The notes: a model not told the origin generated them from the letters alone. A stretch of 64,000 bases of DNA from Flavobacterium sp. Leaf82 (GCF_001422725.1 NZ_LMMA01000009.1:1-64000), one strand, 5' to 3'. Positions 33,249 through 42,532 are shown, numbered from the stretch's first letter. Made by a program: numbers and translations.

Positions 33249-34700
33249 TTATCTCGCTAAACCTTTAATTACTACGATTTGACTTGCTTGATTTTCTACA
33301 GGACGTTTTGTTCCTCCGTCAGGACTTAAGTATTTTTCTCCAGTCCAGGTATGTGGCTGAACGCTTAACATGAAAGTATCCGGAATACCTAATTGGTCAG
33401 ATACATCGATCAAAGCACCATATTCCCAATCTCCAAATTTAGAAGTTCCGCCTACGTTATATTTCGCAGCATCTGTCGCTGTACGACGGTGATCTAATTC
33501 TACAACAACTTTCAAAGCTTTAGTCGCAATATTGTATTGATAGATATAAGCATCGTGAGTTTCGTCTCCGTATCCGTTAGCGTCTTCCTGAACGTAAACA
33601 TAGTTTTTAGTTACACAAATATTATCCGGATTCTGGAATTTCCCTGCAATTCCAGAACGGTTATCTCCGTCAAGAATAACTTCAAGAGTTCCTTTTAATG
33701 GATCAGCAGCATCAAGATTTAATTTGTAAACTCTACCATATTTAGTTCTTGAACCATCTGCATTTATTCCTGTTGTAGCTTGCCCGGTTACATTAAAATA
33801 CAATTCACGATCAGCAGTGTCACCACCTTTACGGTAATCTAAATCTTCTACACGACCAAATTTAATGGCTTTTAAAGTATTTACAGCTGCATTAATTTGT
33901 GCACCGGTAAGTGTTGTATGATTATCAATTTTCACAAAAGAAACAGGATATGTTTTACTAACTTCCATATCTTTTTCTCTTTGGTTATCATCGTTTCTTT
34001 TTAGCATGTATAAAGAACCTCCGGTTAAATCACCCACAGTATTAGATACATACATAAAAACCTGACCTCCGTAAGTTCCGGAATCATCATCACCAATAAC
34101 AACAACTGTTTTTCCTTTGTAGGCTGAAGATCGTAGTGGCAAAGCATTCTCAGCACTTAAACGACCAAAACCTGCTAATTCTTTAGATACAGATGCGCTT
34201 CCTGCACTTGCGTAAGGATCTAAAGCATGTGTACGGGATTCTTCTCCAGATTCTCCACATGTTAAATAAACCGGTCCAAAACCATGCTCTTCTTGTGTAG
34301 CCATAGTTGCACCGCATAATCTCCAGGTTCCTCCATTAGAGTTTAACAAATATTCTCCTTTAGTAGGTTTAAATGTTTTGTCAAGCGTAATTCTCGAAAC
34401 CGCAAAATTGTCTTCGTTATTTACTAAAAATGTAAAAGTTCCGTCAGTGTTTTTTAATAAACCTGAACCGTCAGCAGAACCACCAAAAACAAATTTAGGA
34501 CTGTCCGCAAAAACATCATCTGAACTAAAAAGAGAATAAATTTTTAAACTTTCAAAACCTGTTTGCGCTTTCAATAAACTTGGCGTTACAGATTGATCTT
34601 TTAATACAACACTTGTTGGTTCAGTTTCGTCTTTAGAATCGTTATTACATGATGTAAGTAACGAACCTAGAATAAGTAGAGGTAAAATAATTCGTTTCAT
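33249..34700 (-). CDS. PhoX-like (DUF839) lipoprotein
   Basis: A 483-residue lipoprotein with lipobox LTSC (Cys18). It is beta-propeller-like: SPKFVFGGSADGSGLL, GTWRLCGATMATQEEHGFGPVYLTCGESGEES, TVVVIGDDDSGTYGGQVFMYVS, YRKGGDTADRELYFNV, FQNPDNICVTKNYVYVQEDANGYG and KFGDWEYGALIDVS. The order GG-x-W near LTCGE, then a late PDN-x-C strand, is that of the PhoX/DUF839 family of calcium/iron phosphatases. Several PhoX ligands seem shifted, so an active phosphatase is not certain. It is followed by the imelysin-peroxidase fusion gene. The alternative is a non-catalytic surface propeller. Confidence 0.7.
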   Translation of the reverse strand: MKRIILPLLILGSLLTSCNNDSKDETEPTSVVLKDQSVTPSLLKAQTGFESLKIYSLFSSDDVFADSPKFVFGGSADGSGLLKNTDGTFTFLVNNEDNFAVSRITLDKTFKPTKGEYLLNSNGGTWRLCGATMATQEEHGFGPVYLTCGESGEESRTHALDPYASAGSASVSKELAGFGRLSAENALPLRSSAYKGKTVVVIGDDDSGTYGGQVFMYVSNTVGDLTGGSLYMLKRNDDNQREKDMEVSKTYPVSFVKIDNHTTLTGAQINAAVNTLKAIKFGRVEDLDYRKGGDTADRELYFNVTGQATTGINADGSRTKYGRVYKLNLDAADPLKGTLEVILDGDNRSGIAGKFQNPDNICVTKNYVYVQEDANGYGDETHDAYIYQYNIATKALKVVVELDHRRTATDAAKYNVGGTSKFGDWEYGALIDVSDQLGIPDTFMLSVQPHTWTGEKYLSPDGGTKRPVENQASQIVVIKGLAR

Positions 34701-35147
34701 TTAGCTAAAAATTGGTTTCTATTTTTTTTACAAAGTAAATCCCTACTCTTTAAGTTAAAATATCTTGAATATTATTAAAAAAACAAGACTTTAACCACAA
34801 CTGAATTATACGCACTTAAAAAATTAACATTAAATTAGTAATATAAAATACTCATAAACTTGTAGTAACATAAAAGTAAAAAAAAGGGTATTATTTCTAA
34901 GATTCTTTTTTTAATTAAAATCCAATTTCAAATCAACTCGAAAATCCACGAAATCTTAAGTTTTTCATTTAGAAAAGTAGTTCTTTTAATGGAGTCTTGT
35001 TTACATAATACTGAGTTGAAATAGAAATTTCTTAAAAATAATAATTTGAAATTCTTATTACCATATACACAAAACCCGACAGGTTTTTAAAACCTGTCGG
35101 GTTTGACTATAAAAATTATCTGATTTCTTAATTAATAAAATTCCTGA
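34701..35147. other. Gene-free AT-rich stretch with a CCCGACAGG terminator hairpin
   Basis: This 447-bp stretch lies upstream of the minus-strand PhoX-like gene and downstream of the minus-strand PPK2 gene. It shows no reading frame of note. It contains the hairpin at 35072-35104 and otherwise homopolymer-rich AT sequence that presumably carries the PhoX-like gene promoter. I could not find an exact TAnnTTTG box on the minus strand. Confidence 0.6.
35072..35104 (-). terminator. Bidirectional terminator hairpin after PPK2 gene
   Basis: AAACCCGACAGGTTTT (35072-35087) pairs perfectly with AAAACCTGTCGGGTTT (35089-35104). It lies 44 bp after the PPK2 stop codon. The CCCGACAG word is shared with the secA terminator at 5611-5640. 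Confidence 0.8.
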
Positions 35148-36026
35148 TTAACTCTTTTCTAATGTTTTTTTATACTGCTCAAAATTGTCTTTTATTTTTT
35201 GATCAAGTTCCGGTTCTTTAATATCAGTGTATTGTTTCATTTCTTCCCAAATAATTTTGGCTACTATATAACGTGCCATTTCTTTATCATCGGCAGGAAC
35301 AATGTACCACGGCGCATGTTCTGTCGAAGTTTTGTTTATTGCTTCTTCATAATATTCCTGATATTCATCCCAATATTCACGCTCTTTTAAATCTCCGGGT
35401 GAAAATTTCCAATTGTGTTTTCCTTCTTCAAGTCGGCGTAACAAACGCTGACGTTGCTCTTCTTTACTCAAATGAAGATAGAATTTCATGACAATAGTTC
35501 CGTTTTCGGCAATATGACTTTCAAAATTATTGATTTGCTCTATTCTTTTTTTCCAAAATTTAGGTTTAATATCTTCAACCGAATTAATTCCCGATAAATT
35601 CTCTGCCAAAATAAATTCAGGATGCACGCGGGTTACCAAAACATTCTCATAATGCGTACGATTAAAAATTGCAAACTTTCCTTTTTCTGGCAGCGCTATA
35701 TAATGTCTCCACAAATAATCATGTTCCAGTTCAGCCGAATTCGGCGTTTTAAAACTATGCACTACTACTCCACGCGGATTAAATTCTTTAAAAACCTCCC
35801 TAATCAAACTATCCTTTCCCGAAGTATCCATTCCCTGAAGGCAAATTAAAACCGAGTATTTATTGTGCGCATACATCACATCCTGCAAATCGCTAAGTTT
35901 TGCCTGTACTTTATCCAGTTTTTCCTCTTTTTCGTCATCATCAGCTTTAACCTTCAACAAAGTCGGAATCTTTGATAATTTTATTTTATCTGTCACTTTA
36001 AAATCCTTCGGGTCTATCGATTTCAT
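35148..36026 (-). CDS. Polyphosphate kinase 2 family protein
   Basis: Uses polyphosphate to phosphorylate nucleotides (ADP or AMP), or runs in reverse. Walker A is GMDTSGKDS (65-73), Walker B context is FAIFNRTHYENVLVTRVHPE, and the lid has HLSKEEQRQRLLRRLEEGKHNWKFSPGDLKEREYWDEY followed by STEHAPWYIVPADDKEMARYIV. All are PPK2 signatures. The 292-residue one-domain length fits class I or III. Class cannot be set by eye. The neighbouring upstream gene is divergent, so this gene is probably monocistronic. Confidence 0.95.
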   Translation of the reverse strand: MKSIDPKDFKVTDKIKLSKIPTLLKVKADDDEKEEKLDKVQAKLSDLQDVMYAHNKYSVLICLQGMDTSGKDSLIREVFKEFNPRGVVVHSFKTPNSAELEHDYLWRHYIALPEKGKFAIFNRTHYENVLVTRVHPEFILAENLSGINSVEDIKPKFWKKRIEQINNFESHIAENGTIVMKFYLHLSKEEQRQRLLRRLEEGKHNWKFSPGDLKEREYWDEYQEYYEEAINKTSTEHAPWYIVPADDKEMARYIVAKIIWEEMKQYTDIKEPELDQKIKDNFEQYKKTLEKS

Positions 36027-36068
36027 ATATCTTTATTTTTATATTTATAAATATACTAATTTTACGAA

Positions 36069-36086
36069 TTCCGATAACTATCGGAA
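36069..36086. repeat. TTCCGATAACTATCGGAA palindrome
   Basis: An 18-nt near-perfect palindrome of the CCGATA-TATCGG family in the divergent region between the PPK2 gene and the propeller-like gene. A perfect 24-nt relative lies at 55594-55617. Confidence 0.7.
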
Positions 36087-36153
36087 CTGCTATTCATTAT
36101 AATACTTTTCATTGCTATAAGGGCTAAGCATTATTATTCAATAAAAACATTTC

Positions 36154-36990
36154 ATGGAAAAATTCACATTAGAAATATTATTTCAAATTATAGGTATTGG
36201 TTCTGCATCAGGATTATTTTATAATAACGATGCTCTTTATATTATTGGCGATAACAGCGGATTTTTATACGAATATAACATACAGAATCAGCAATTAAAC
36301 CAACACGCTTTAATTGATAATCCGTCGCAAAATATACCTAAAAACATAAAACCCGATTTTGAATCCATAACAAATCACAACGATACACTTTATGTTTTTG
36401 GTTCCGGTTCTACCGAAAACCGAAATAAAATGATTGAGTTTGATCTTAAAAACAAAACTATCTTACAAAAAAATAATCTGGTTGATTTATACGGTTTAAT
36501 GCAAAGCTTTGGCGAAATAAAACCGGAAGATTTCAATCTTGAAGGCGCTATTTTCGACGGTGAAAACTGGTATTTATTCAATCGCGGAAATGGAATTTCT
36601 AATAAAAACACCATTTTCACGATCCATGCAAAAAGTCTGGGCGAAGAATTTGCTTTGGTTGCAACCAATTATAAATTGCCAAAAATAAAAGGCGTTCGTT
36701 CTAGTTTTACCGATGCTATTTTAGTCGAAGACAAAATCTATTTCCTTTCTACTGCCGAAGACACAAAATCAACTTACGACGATGGCGATATCTTAGGAAG
36801 TTTCATTGGCCGAATTGATCTAAAAACTATGAAAATAGATTTTACTCAAAAAATTACCTCAACTAATAAGTTCGAAGGTTTGACTTTCTATAAAAAATCA
36901 AATGATAAAATTGAGTTCTTGCTTTGCGAGGATAATGATACGGAGTTGCTGGAAACTAAGATTTTTAAGTTGAGTTTGCCGGTTAAGTAA
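36154..36990 (+). CDS. DUF6929-like beta-propeller protein
   Basis: A 278-residue protein without a clear signal peptide, made of repeated short strands with Asp/Gly turns: GSASGLFYNNDALYIIGDNSGFLYEYN, FESITNHNDTLYVFGSGSTENRNKMIEFDL, FNLEGAIFDGENWYLFNRGNG, FTDAILVEDKIYFLSTAED and KFEGLTFYKKSNDKIEFLLCEDND. The pattern suggests a five- or six-blade propeller, and I recall relatives labelled DUF6929. No catalytic motif can be named. It is divergent from the PPK2 gene, separated by a gap holding a CCGATA palindrome. Function is unknown. Confidence 0.7.
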   Translation: MEKFTLEILFQIIGIGSASGLFYNNDALYIIGDNSGFLYEYNIQNQQLNQHALIDNPSQNIPKNIKPDFESITNHNDTLYVFGSGSTENRNKMIEFDLKNKTILQKNNLVDLYGLMQSFGEIKPEDFNLEGAIFDGENWYLFNRGNGISNKNTIFTIHAKSLGEEFALVATNYKLPKIKGVRSSFTDAILVEDKIYFLSTAEDTKSTYDDGDILGSFIGRIDLKTMKIDFTQKITSTNKFEGLTFYKKSNDKIEFLLCEDNDTELLETKIFKLSLPVK

Positions 36991-37322
36991 AATTAAACAC
37001 ATTTTATGTCATTGCGAGGAACAAAGCAACCACACTAACAAAAGCAAATTTGCTAGTCAAAAAAGTGCTAGATGAGATTGCTTCGTTCCTCGCAATGACT
37101 CCCACAATAACGTAGAGGCGCACAGCAGTGCGTCTCCCGCAAAGGATATGCTCAACCAAAGACACACTGCTGTACAGAATACATGTCTACAATGCATCTT
37201 TACCTGGAAAATTGTACCTTTAAATACATCAATTAAAAAATAAACGCCTTTTTTAAACTTTTTTTAATCACCTTCCCAACCTTTTTGATTTTTCATCCCT
37301 CTTTAGTATAAAGACAACAATT
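36991..37322. repeat. Gene-free stretch with GTCATTGCGAGGAAC inverted repeat
   Basis: GTCATTGCGAGGAACAAAGCAA (from 37008) pairs with TTGCTTCGTTCCTCGCAATGAC (to 37099). The loop contains AAGCAAATTTGCTAGTC. From 37112 to 37135 comes a near-palindromic GAGGCGCACAGCAGTGCGTCTC, and further right a related AGACACACTGCTGTACAG. The last 100 bp presumably hold the promoter of the sigma-factor gene. A remnant of the first family lies at 43158-43183. Confidence 0.7.
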
Positions 37323-37859
37323 GTGATAAACGAAACGCTAATTTCTAACTGCAAAAAAATGAACCGCGACGCTCAGCGTCAGGTTTATGAGCATATGGCT
37401 CCAAAATTGTATCGCCTTTGCAAACGATACCTCAAAAAGGAAGAAGAAATAGAAGAAGCTATGGCTGACGCTTTCTATACCATATTTACAAAACTGGAAC
37501 AATTAAAAGAAGTTCTGGCTTTTGAGGCTTGGGCGCGAAAAATAACAGTTAACCATTGTTTGGCAACAATTAAGAAACATACCAATTTCAACATGTATCT
37601 TGATGATGTCAAATTGCTTTCGCAACCTTTTACAGAAGAAATTAACTCTTTAGAAGAAGAGGATTTACTGAATTTACTAAATCATATTCCAGACGGCTGC
37701 AAAACCGTTTTTAACCTTTTTGTTATTGAAGGTTTTGCACACAAAGAAATATCCGCAATGCTGAATATTTCTGAAGGCACATCAAAATCACAATTGAATG
37801 CCGCTAAAACAAAGCTAAAGGAATTAGTAAATAAATTGTATTACCAAAAAGCAAAATAG
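37323..37859 (+). CDS. ECF-type RNA polymerase sigma factor
   Basis: A 178-residue group 4 sigma factor. Sigma-2 region: NRDAQRQVYEHMAPKLYRLCKRYLKKEEEIEEAMADAFYTIFTKLEQ (about 14-60), with FEAWARKITVNHCLATIKK completing region 2. Sigma-4 region: LLNHIPDGCKTVFNLFVIEGFAHKEISAMLNISEGTSKSQLNAAKTKLKE (about 116-165), including the helix-turn-helix. Start is GTG 37323. Two bases separate its stop from the next ATG, and the next gene looks like its anti-sigma factor. The downstream VWA protein gene is probably in the same operon. The trigger is unknown. Confidence 0.94.
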   Translation: MINETLISNCKKMNRDAQRQVYEHMAPKLYRLCKRYLKKEEEIEEAMADAFYTIFTKLEQLKEVLAFEAWARKITVNHCLATIKKHTNFNMYLDDVKLLSQPFTEEINSLEEEDLLNLLNHIPDGCKTVFNLFVIEGFAHKEISAMLNISEGTSKSQLNAAKTKLKELVNKLYYQKAK

Positions 37860-37861
37860 TC

Positions 37862-38827
37862 ATGGACAATCAAGATAAAATATTCGATAAATTTAAAGAA
37901 GCCGCAGAAAACTCGGAACGAAAAGACTTCCCGGGAATGGAGAAAGTCTGGGCGCGCGTAGAAGATAAACTGGACAAGAAAGAAGATAAAAAAACTATTT
38001 CGTTATGGAAAAAAATTGCCATTGCAGCATCTCTTTTATTATTGATTTCGATTGGTTCTCAGTTTTTAAAAACAGATAAAACAACAACTCAAAATCCAAA
38101 AGTTGTCGTTAATGAAACCAATACAGAAGTAACTAAGCAATCTGCAACTGAAAAAGATAATGCAGTTGTTTCTACAGACTCACCACTTGTACCAAAAACG
38201 GAAGCAGCTAAAATCCTGGACAAACAAATCCATCAACAACAAGATGTAGCAATACATGAACCACAAGGTTCTGTTTCATATGAATTCGTACCCAATCAAA
38301 CAGCTGCTGCACCAGTTGCAACCGAAGCAATAACTCCTGTTCCTGTAGAACCTGAATATTCTAACGAAGAAGAAAATTTTGTTTCAAAAGACAAAGCAGT
38401 TCAAAGTTTAGGCTATTCAAGAACAGTAGAAAGAGAATCGGCTAAAGTTGCCTATGCTGACAAATCAAACCAGATGGTCAAAAAAAGTGCTCCGTTAATT
38501 GTTATCAACGGAAGTGCAATATCTCATAGCAATGATGAGAAAAGGGATAAAATGATGCAAAATGAACTGCCTAATTTAGAGCCTGAAAATGTAGATTCAT
38601 TAGTTGTATTAGATCAGCCTTTGTATATTATTGACGGAATTTATTATTCTGAAAATGATTTATTTGGCAAAAACCCAACAAGTCCTTATGCACCATTAAA
38701 TAAACAGGAAATTAAAACAATTACAGTTCTACAAGATCTGGAAGCCACATCAAAATATGGCGAAAAAGGAAAAAAAGGAGTTGTAATAATTACTACTAAA
38801 ACCGGGAAACCAGCTGCTAAAAACTAG
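37862..38827 (+). CDS. Anti-sigma-like membrane protein with SusC plug-like C-terminus
   Basis: A 321-residue single-pass protein. Residues 1-50 are charged and cytoplasmic (a possible anti-sigma segment: FKEAAENSERKDFPGMEKVWARVEDKL), a membrane helix follows at about 51-68, then a low-complexity periplasmic linker rich in Thr, Val, Pro and Gln (about 70-185). The C-terminal 75 residues contain PLYIIDGIYYSENDL, IKTITVLQDLEATSKYG and KGVVIITTKTG, the fingerprint of the SusC/RagA TonB-plug domain. A plug-like tail on an anti-sigma protein without a receptor barrel is unusual. It follows the sigma-factor gene by two bases, so translation is coupled. Confidence 0.75.
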   Translation: MDNQDKIFDKFKEAAENSERKDFPGMEKVWARVEDKLDKKEDKKTISLWKKIAIAASLLLLISIGSQFLKTDKTTTQNPKVVVNETNTEVTKQSATEKDNAVVSTDSPLVPKTEAAKILDKQIHQQQDVAIHEPQGSVSYEFVPNQTAAAPVATEAITPVPVEPEYSNEEENFVSKDKAVQSLGYSRTVERESAKVAYADKSNQMVKKSAPLIVINGSAISHSNDEKRDKMMQNELPNLEPENVDSLVVLDQPLYIIDGIYYSENDLFGKNPTSPYAPLNKQEIKTITVLQDLEATSKYGEKGKKGVVIITTKTGKPAAKN

Positions 38828-38862
38828 CTAAAAAACAAAATCTTAATTTAAAATTTACTATC

Positions 38863-41025
38863 ATGAAAAACGTAAAACTTATTTCATTAGCCCTTTCTAT
38901 GCTTATATGTTTCGTATCAATGGCACAGGAAAAAACAATTACCGGAACTGTTACAGACAAGTCAAATCTGGCTCTTCCGGGTGTTACTATTATCGTTCAA
39001 AAATCAAAAAAAGCAACACAAACAGATTTTGACGGAAAGTATTCTATTCAGGCACAAACCGGCGATATTTTGATTTTTAGTTACATTGGTATGAATACTC
39101 AAAATGTTACGGTCAAACAATCAACTATAATCAATGTAATATTGCAGGAAAATAGTAACCAGCTGCAAGAAGTTGTCGTGGTAGGTTACGGAACATCAGA
39201 ACAGGAAGATAATAGTTATTATAGACCTGTAGAAAAAAGGAGAACATCTAAACCAGCCAGAGAGCCTAAAGGTAAAATGGTAAGTTTACCCGTTTCCTCA
39301 AACTATATACAAGCTGCTCCAAGTCAGCAAGTAGTCATTAGAGGAACTCAATCTATTTCGTCTAAAAATGAACCTTTATATGTTATTGACGGAATTCCGG
39401 TAAAGGCAAAACAATTCGCTAAAATTAATCCAAACGATGTACAGGATGTAAAAGTTTTAAAAGATATTGATGCAACTTCATTATATGGATCCAGAGCTTC
39501 AAACGGGGTTGTAATTGTTGCTACCAAAAACGGGATTTATAAAAATCTTACAGAGAAAGAACTTGATGCCAAATTGAAAATAGCCAATCATATTCAACCA
39601 GTAGAACCAAGTCAGGAAGATTATAATGCTTTCGTAGAAAATGCTTTCGAAAGTCCAAAAACAGCACCGCTTTCTACATTTTCTATAGATGTTGATAATG
39701 CTTCTTACACCAATGTGAGACGTTTTATAAATAACGGTCAGGCAGTTCCTAAAGATGCTGTTCGTGTAGAAGAAATGGTAAACTTTTTTAAATATAATTA
39801 TCCACAGCCAAAAAATTCAGATCCGTTTTCTATTAATACAGAGTTAAGCGATTCTCCCTGGAATTCTAAAAACAAAGTTCTTAAAATTGGTTTGCAGGGA
39901 AAAAATATTCCAACAGAGAATTTGCCTGCTTCAAACCTTGTTTTCTTAATTGATGTTTCCGGTTCTATGAGTGAGATCAATAAACTGCCATTACTGAAAC
40001 AATCCTTGAAAATATTGGTAAATGAATTGCGAAAAAAAGATAAAGTAGCAATTGTTGTATATGCCGGAGCTGCCGGTTTGGTTCTTTCTCCAACTGCCGG
40101 AGATGAGAAAAAAACAATTATTGACGCACTGGAAAAACTGAATGCCGGAGGAAGTACAGCCGGAGGCGCAGGAATTGAACTGGCTTATAAAATTGCAACT
40201 GAAAACTTTATCAAAGATGGAAATAACAGAGTAATTCTGGCTACAGACGGAGATTTTAATGTGGGAAGCACTTCAAATTCTGACATGGAAAAACTAATCG
40301 AAGAAAAAAGAAAAACCGGAGTTTTCCTGACTTGTTTAGGATACGGAATGGGAAATTATAAAGACAGTAAAATGGAAACTTTAGCTGATAAAGGAAACGG
40401 AAATTATGCCTACATCGATAATATTCAGGAAGCGAATCGTTTTTTAGGAAAAGAGTTTAAAGGTTCTATGTTTGCAATTGCCAAAGATGTAAAAATTCAG
40501 ATCGAATTTAATCCTAAACAAATTCAGGCGTATCGATTAATAGGATATGAAAACAGAAAATTACGTCCGGAAGATTTTAAAAATGATGCTATAGATGCCG
40601 GCGAATTAGGAAGTAATCATACCGTTACAGCTTTGTATGAAATTATTCCTGCAGGAGTTAAGAGCGATTATCTAAACGAACAACCTGATGATTTAAAATA
40701 TACAAAAGTAAAAGAAAGCAGTAATAACTATAATGCTGAACTTGCCACAATAAAATTCCGTTACAAAAAACCGGATGGAGATAAAAGCATAGAAATGGTT
40801 GAAGTAATCGAAAATAAAACTGTTGGTCTAGAAAAAGCTTCTGATGATTTTAAATTTAGCACTGCTGTAGCATGGTTTGGCTTGAAATTAAGAGATTCAA
40901 AATTAATCTCAAATAAATCTTCTGAGGATATTTTGAAATTAGCCAAGCAAGGACTTTCTAATGATGTAGAAGGTTACAAAGCTGAATTTATTAGACTGAT
41001 TGAAGCTGCAAAATTCGATTATTAA
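38863..41025 (+). CDS. YfbK-type VWA protein with carboxypeptidase-regulatory and TonB-plug domains
   Basis: A 720-residue exported protein (signal MKNVKLISLALSMLICFVSMAQ). Domains in order: carboxypeptidase-regulatory-like fold about 24-97 (ITGTVTDKSNLALPGVTI), a TonB-box-like EVVVVGYG (about 103-110), SusC plug-like domain about 153-223 (PLYVIDGIPVK, VLKDIDATSLYGSRASNGVVIV), YfbK N-terminal segment about 262-318 (STFSIDVDNASYTNVRRF), VWA domain about 356-530 with MIDAS DVSGSMS (Asp364, Ser366, Ser368) and ATDGDFN (Asp462), then a DUF3520-type C-terminus. The plug is not followed by a barrel. It lies 35 bp after the anti-sigma-like gene. Confidence 0.88.
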   Translation: MKNVKLISLALSMLICFVSMAQEKTITGTVTDKSNLALPGVTIIVQKSKKATQTDFDGKYSIQAQTGDILIFSYIGMNTQNVTVKQSTIINVILQENSNQLQEVVVVGYGTSEQEDNSYYRPVEKRRTSKPAREPKGKMVSLPVSSNYIQAAPSQQVVIRGTQSISSKNEPLYVIDGIPVKAKQFAKINPNDVQDVKVLKDIDATSLYGSRASNGVVIVATKNGIYKNLTEKELDAKLKIANHIQPVEPSQEDYNAFVENAFESPKTAPLSTFSIDVDNASYTNVRRFINNGQAVPKDAVRVEEMVNFFKYNYPQPKNSDPFSINTELSDSPWNSKNKVLKIGLQGKNIPTENLPASNLVFLIDVSGSMSEINKLPLLKQSLKILVNELRKKDKVAIVVYAGAAGLVLSPTAGDEKKTIIDALEKLNAGGSTAGGAGIELAYKIATENFIKDGNNRVILATDGDFNVGSTSNSDMEKLIEEKRKTGVFLTCLGYGMGNYKDSKMETLADKGNGNYAYIDNIQEANRFLGKEFKGSMFAIAKDVKIQIEFNPKQIQAYRLIGYENRKLRPEDFKNDAIDAGELGSNHTVTALYEIIPAGVKSDYLNEQPDDLKYTKVKESSNNYNAELATIKFRYKKPDGDKSIEMVEVIENKTVGLEKASDDFKFSTAVAWFGLKLRDSKLISNKSSEDILKLAKQGLSNDVEGYKAEFIRLIEAAKFDY

Positions 41026-41115
41026 CGAAGATTTTTTTACATTTGGTTTCCTTTTGAAAATCCTTCAAAACTTATCAAGTAAAAATAGCTACAAATTAAT
41101 TTCAAATAAAATTTA

Positions 41116-41703
41116 ATGAATCCTATCCTAAATCAAAATCTGTTTCTTGTAAAAGAACATGTTGGAATGTTTAAAGCCGCAAATAATTATGATATTTATA
41201 GTCCTGAAAGCAATGAAATTATCATGAATTGCAGAGAGAATAATCTGGGCTTTTTTACCAAAATGTTCCGTTTTACAGATTATAAAAGAATGACTCCTTT
41301 TGATATCGAAATTACTACTGCTTCCGGCGAGAAAATAATTTCAGTAAAACGTGGTATTGCGTGGCTTCGTTCGACTGTTGAGGTTTTTGATGAAAAAGAC
41401 AGATTGGTGGGAACATTCAAACAGAAAATATTTTCTATTGGAGGAAAGTTTGAAATCCTGGATAAAAATGAAAAAACTGCAGCAACGCTTCAGGGAAAAT
41501 GGACGGGTTGGGATTTTAAATTCAGCCATGAAAACAAACAATTGGCCCAAGTAAGTAAAAAATGGGCAGGAATAGGAAAAGAATTTTTCACAAGTGCTGA
41601 TAATTACGTGCTTCAAATAGAAGATACAGTTGCACCTGACAGCCCGTTAAGGCAATTAATTCTGGCAGCAGTAATGTGTATTGATATGGTTCTGAAAGAA
41701 TAA
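41116..41703 (+). CDS. Phospholipid scramblase-related / LURP-one-like protein
   Basis: A 195-residue cytoplasmic-looking protein. It begins NPILNQNLFLVKEHVGMFKAANNYDIYSP, then DFDIEITTASGEK-like strands, VKRGIAWLRSTVEVFDEKDRLVGTFKQK, FEILDKNEKTAATLQGKWTGWDFKF and AQVSKKWAGIGKEFFTSADNYVL, and ends with a hydrophobic helix (LRQLILAAVMCIDMVLKE). Repeated beta strands closed by a C-terminal hydrophobic helix are the tubby-like LURP-one/scramblase fold. Its role in bacteria is unknown. It sits 90 bp after the VWA gene with no clear terminator, so co-transcription is possible. Confidence 0.78.
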   Translation: MNPILNQNLFLVKEHVGMFKAANNYDIYSPESNEIIMNCRENNLGFFTKMFRFTDYKRMTPFDIEITTASGEKIISVKRGIAWLRSTVEVFDEKDRLVGTFKQKIFSIGGKFEILDKNEKTAATLQGKWTGWDFKFSHENKQLAQVSKKWAGIGKEFFTSADNYVLQIEDTVAPDSPLRQLILAAVMCIDMVLKE

Positions 41704-41765
41704 ATAAGTTGTTAAACTTAGATTAAGAAAATAGCTGAAAGCATCGTTTTAGGAAGCAAAAACTG

Positions 41766-41773
41766 TATTTTTG
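41766..41773 (+). promoter_or_regulatory. Putative -7 box (TATTTTTG) for the SDR gene
   Basis: TATTTTTG at 41766 lies 42 nt upstream of the ATG at 41816, which leaves a leader of about 35 nt. Confidence 0.5.
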
Positions 41774-41815
41774 TGTAACTAAAATGATGCTTTTTGCATT
41801 TCTAAAAAACAAATC

Positions 41816-42532
41816 ATGACAGACTTAAAAAATAAAAATGCCTTAATTACCGGAGCAGGAAAAGGAATTGGAAAAGCGATTGCAATTGCTTTAGCAAAAG
41901 AAGGAGTAAACGTAATTTTAGTTGCAAGAACTCAGGCTGATGTTGATCAGTTAGCTGCCGAAACTACTGCTTTGGGCGTAAAATCTTTGGCTTTATCTGC
42001 TGATGTTTCAGATATCAACTCAATCAATAGTGCTGCAGAAAAAGCTTTGGCTGAATTTAAAACCATCGATATTTTAATTAATAGTGCCGGAATTGCTTCT
42101 TTTGGAAAATTCCTGGAATTGGAACCGGATGCCTGGGAAAGAATCATTCAGGTAAACTTAATGGGAACTTATTATACAACTCGTGCCATTATCCCAAATA
42201 TGATCGAAAGACAAACTGGTGATATTATCAATATTTCGTCTACTGCGGGATTAAACGGAAATGCTTTAACGAGTGCTTACAGTGCATCAAAATTCGCTGT
42301 TCTTGGACTTACGGATTCTTTGATGCAGGAAATGAGAAAACACAATATTCGTGTTACTGCTTTAACGCCAAGTACTGTAGCAACAGATATGGCAAAAGAT
42401 CTAAACCTTACAGACGGTAATCCTGATAAAGTAATGCAATCTGAAGATATTGCCGAATTAATAATTGCTCAATTAAAATTAAGCCGTCGCGTTTTTATAA
42501 AAAACAGCAGTATTTGGTCTACAAATCCATAA
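41816..42532 (+). CDS. Short-chain dehydrogenase/reductase, 3-ketoacyl-ACP reductase-like
   Basis: A 238-residue classical [24 protein letters not shown] is the TGxxxGxG NADPH loop, [13 protein letters not shown] the NAG motif, and [23 protein letters not shown] contains the catalytic Ser, Tyr and Lys (YxASK). [13 protein letters not shown] is the usual PG-like motif variant. The closest role is 3-oxoacyl-ACP reductase (FabG-like), but it sits away from fatty-acid genes, so another alcohol or ketone substrate is possible. It is followed 46 bp later by a hypothetical gene and then a strong terminator. Confidence 0.9.
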   Translation: MTDLKNKNALITGAGKGIGKAIAIALAKEGVNVILVARTQADVDQLAAETTALGVKSLALSADVSDINSINSAAEKALAEFKTIDILINSAGIASFGKFLELEPDAWERIIQVNLMGTYYTTRAIIPNMIERQTGDIINISSTAGLNGNALTSAYSASKFAVLGLTDSLMQEMRKHNIRVTALTPSTVATDMAKDLNLTDGNPDKVMQSEDIAELIIAQLKLSRRVFIKNSSIWSTNP

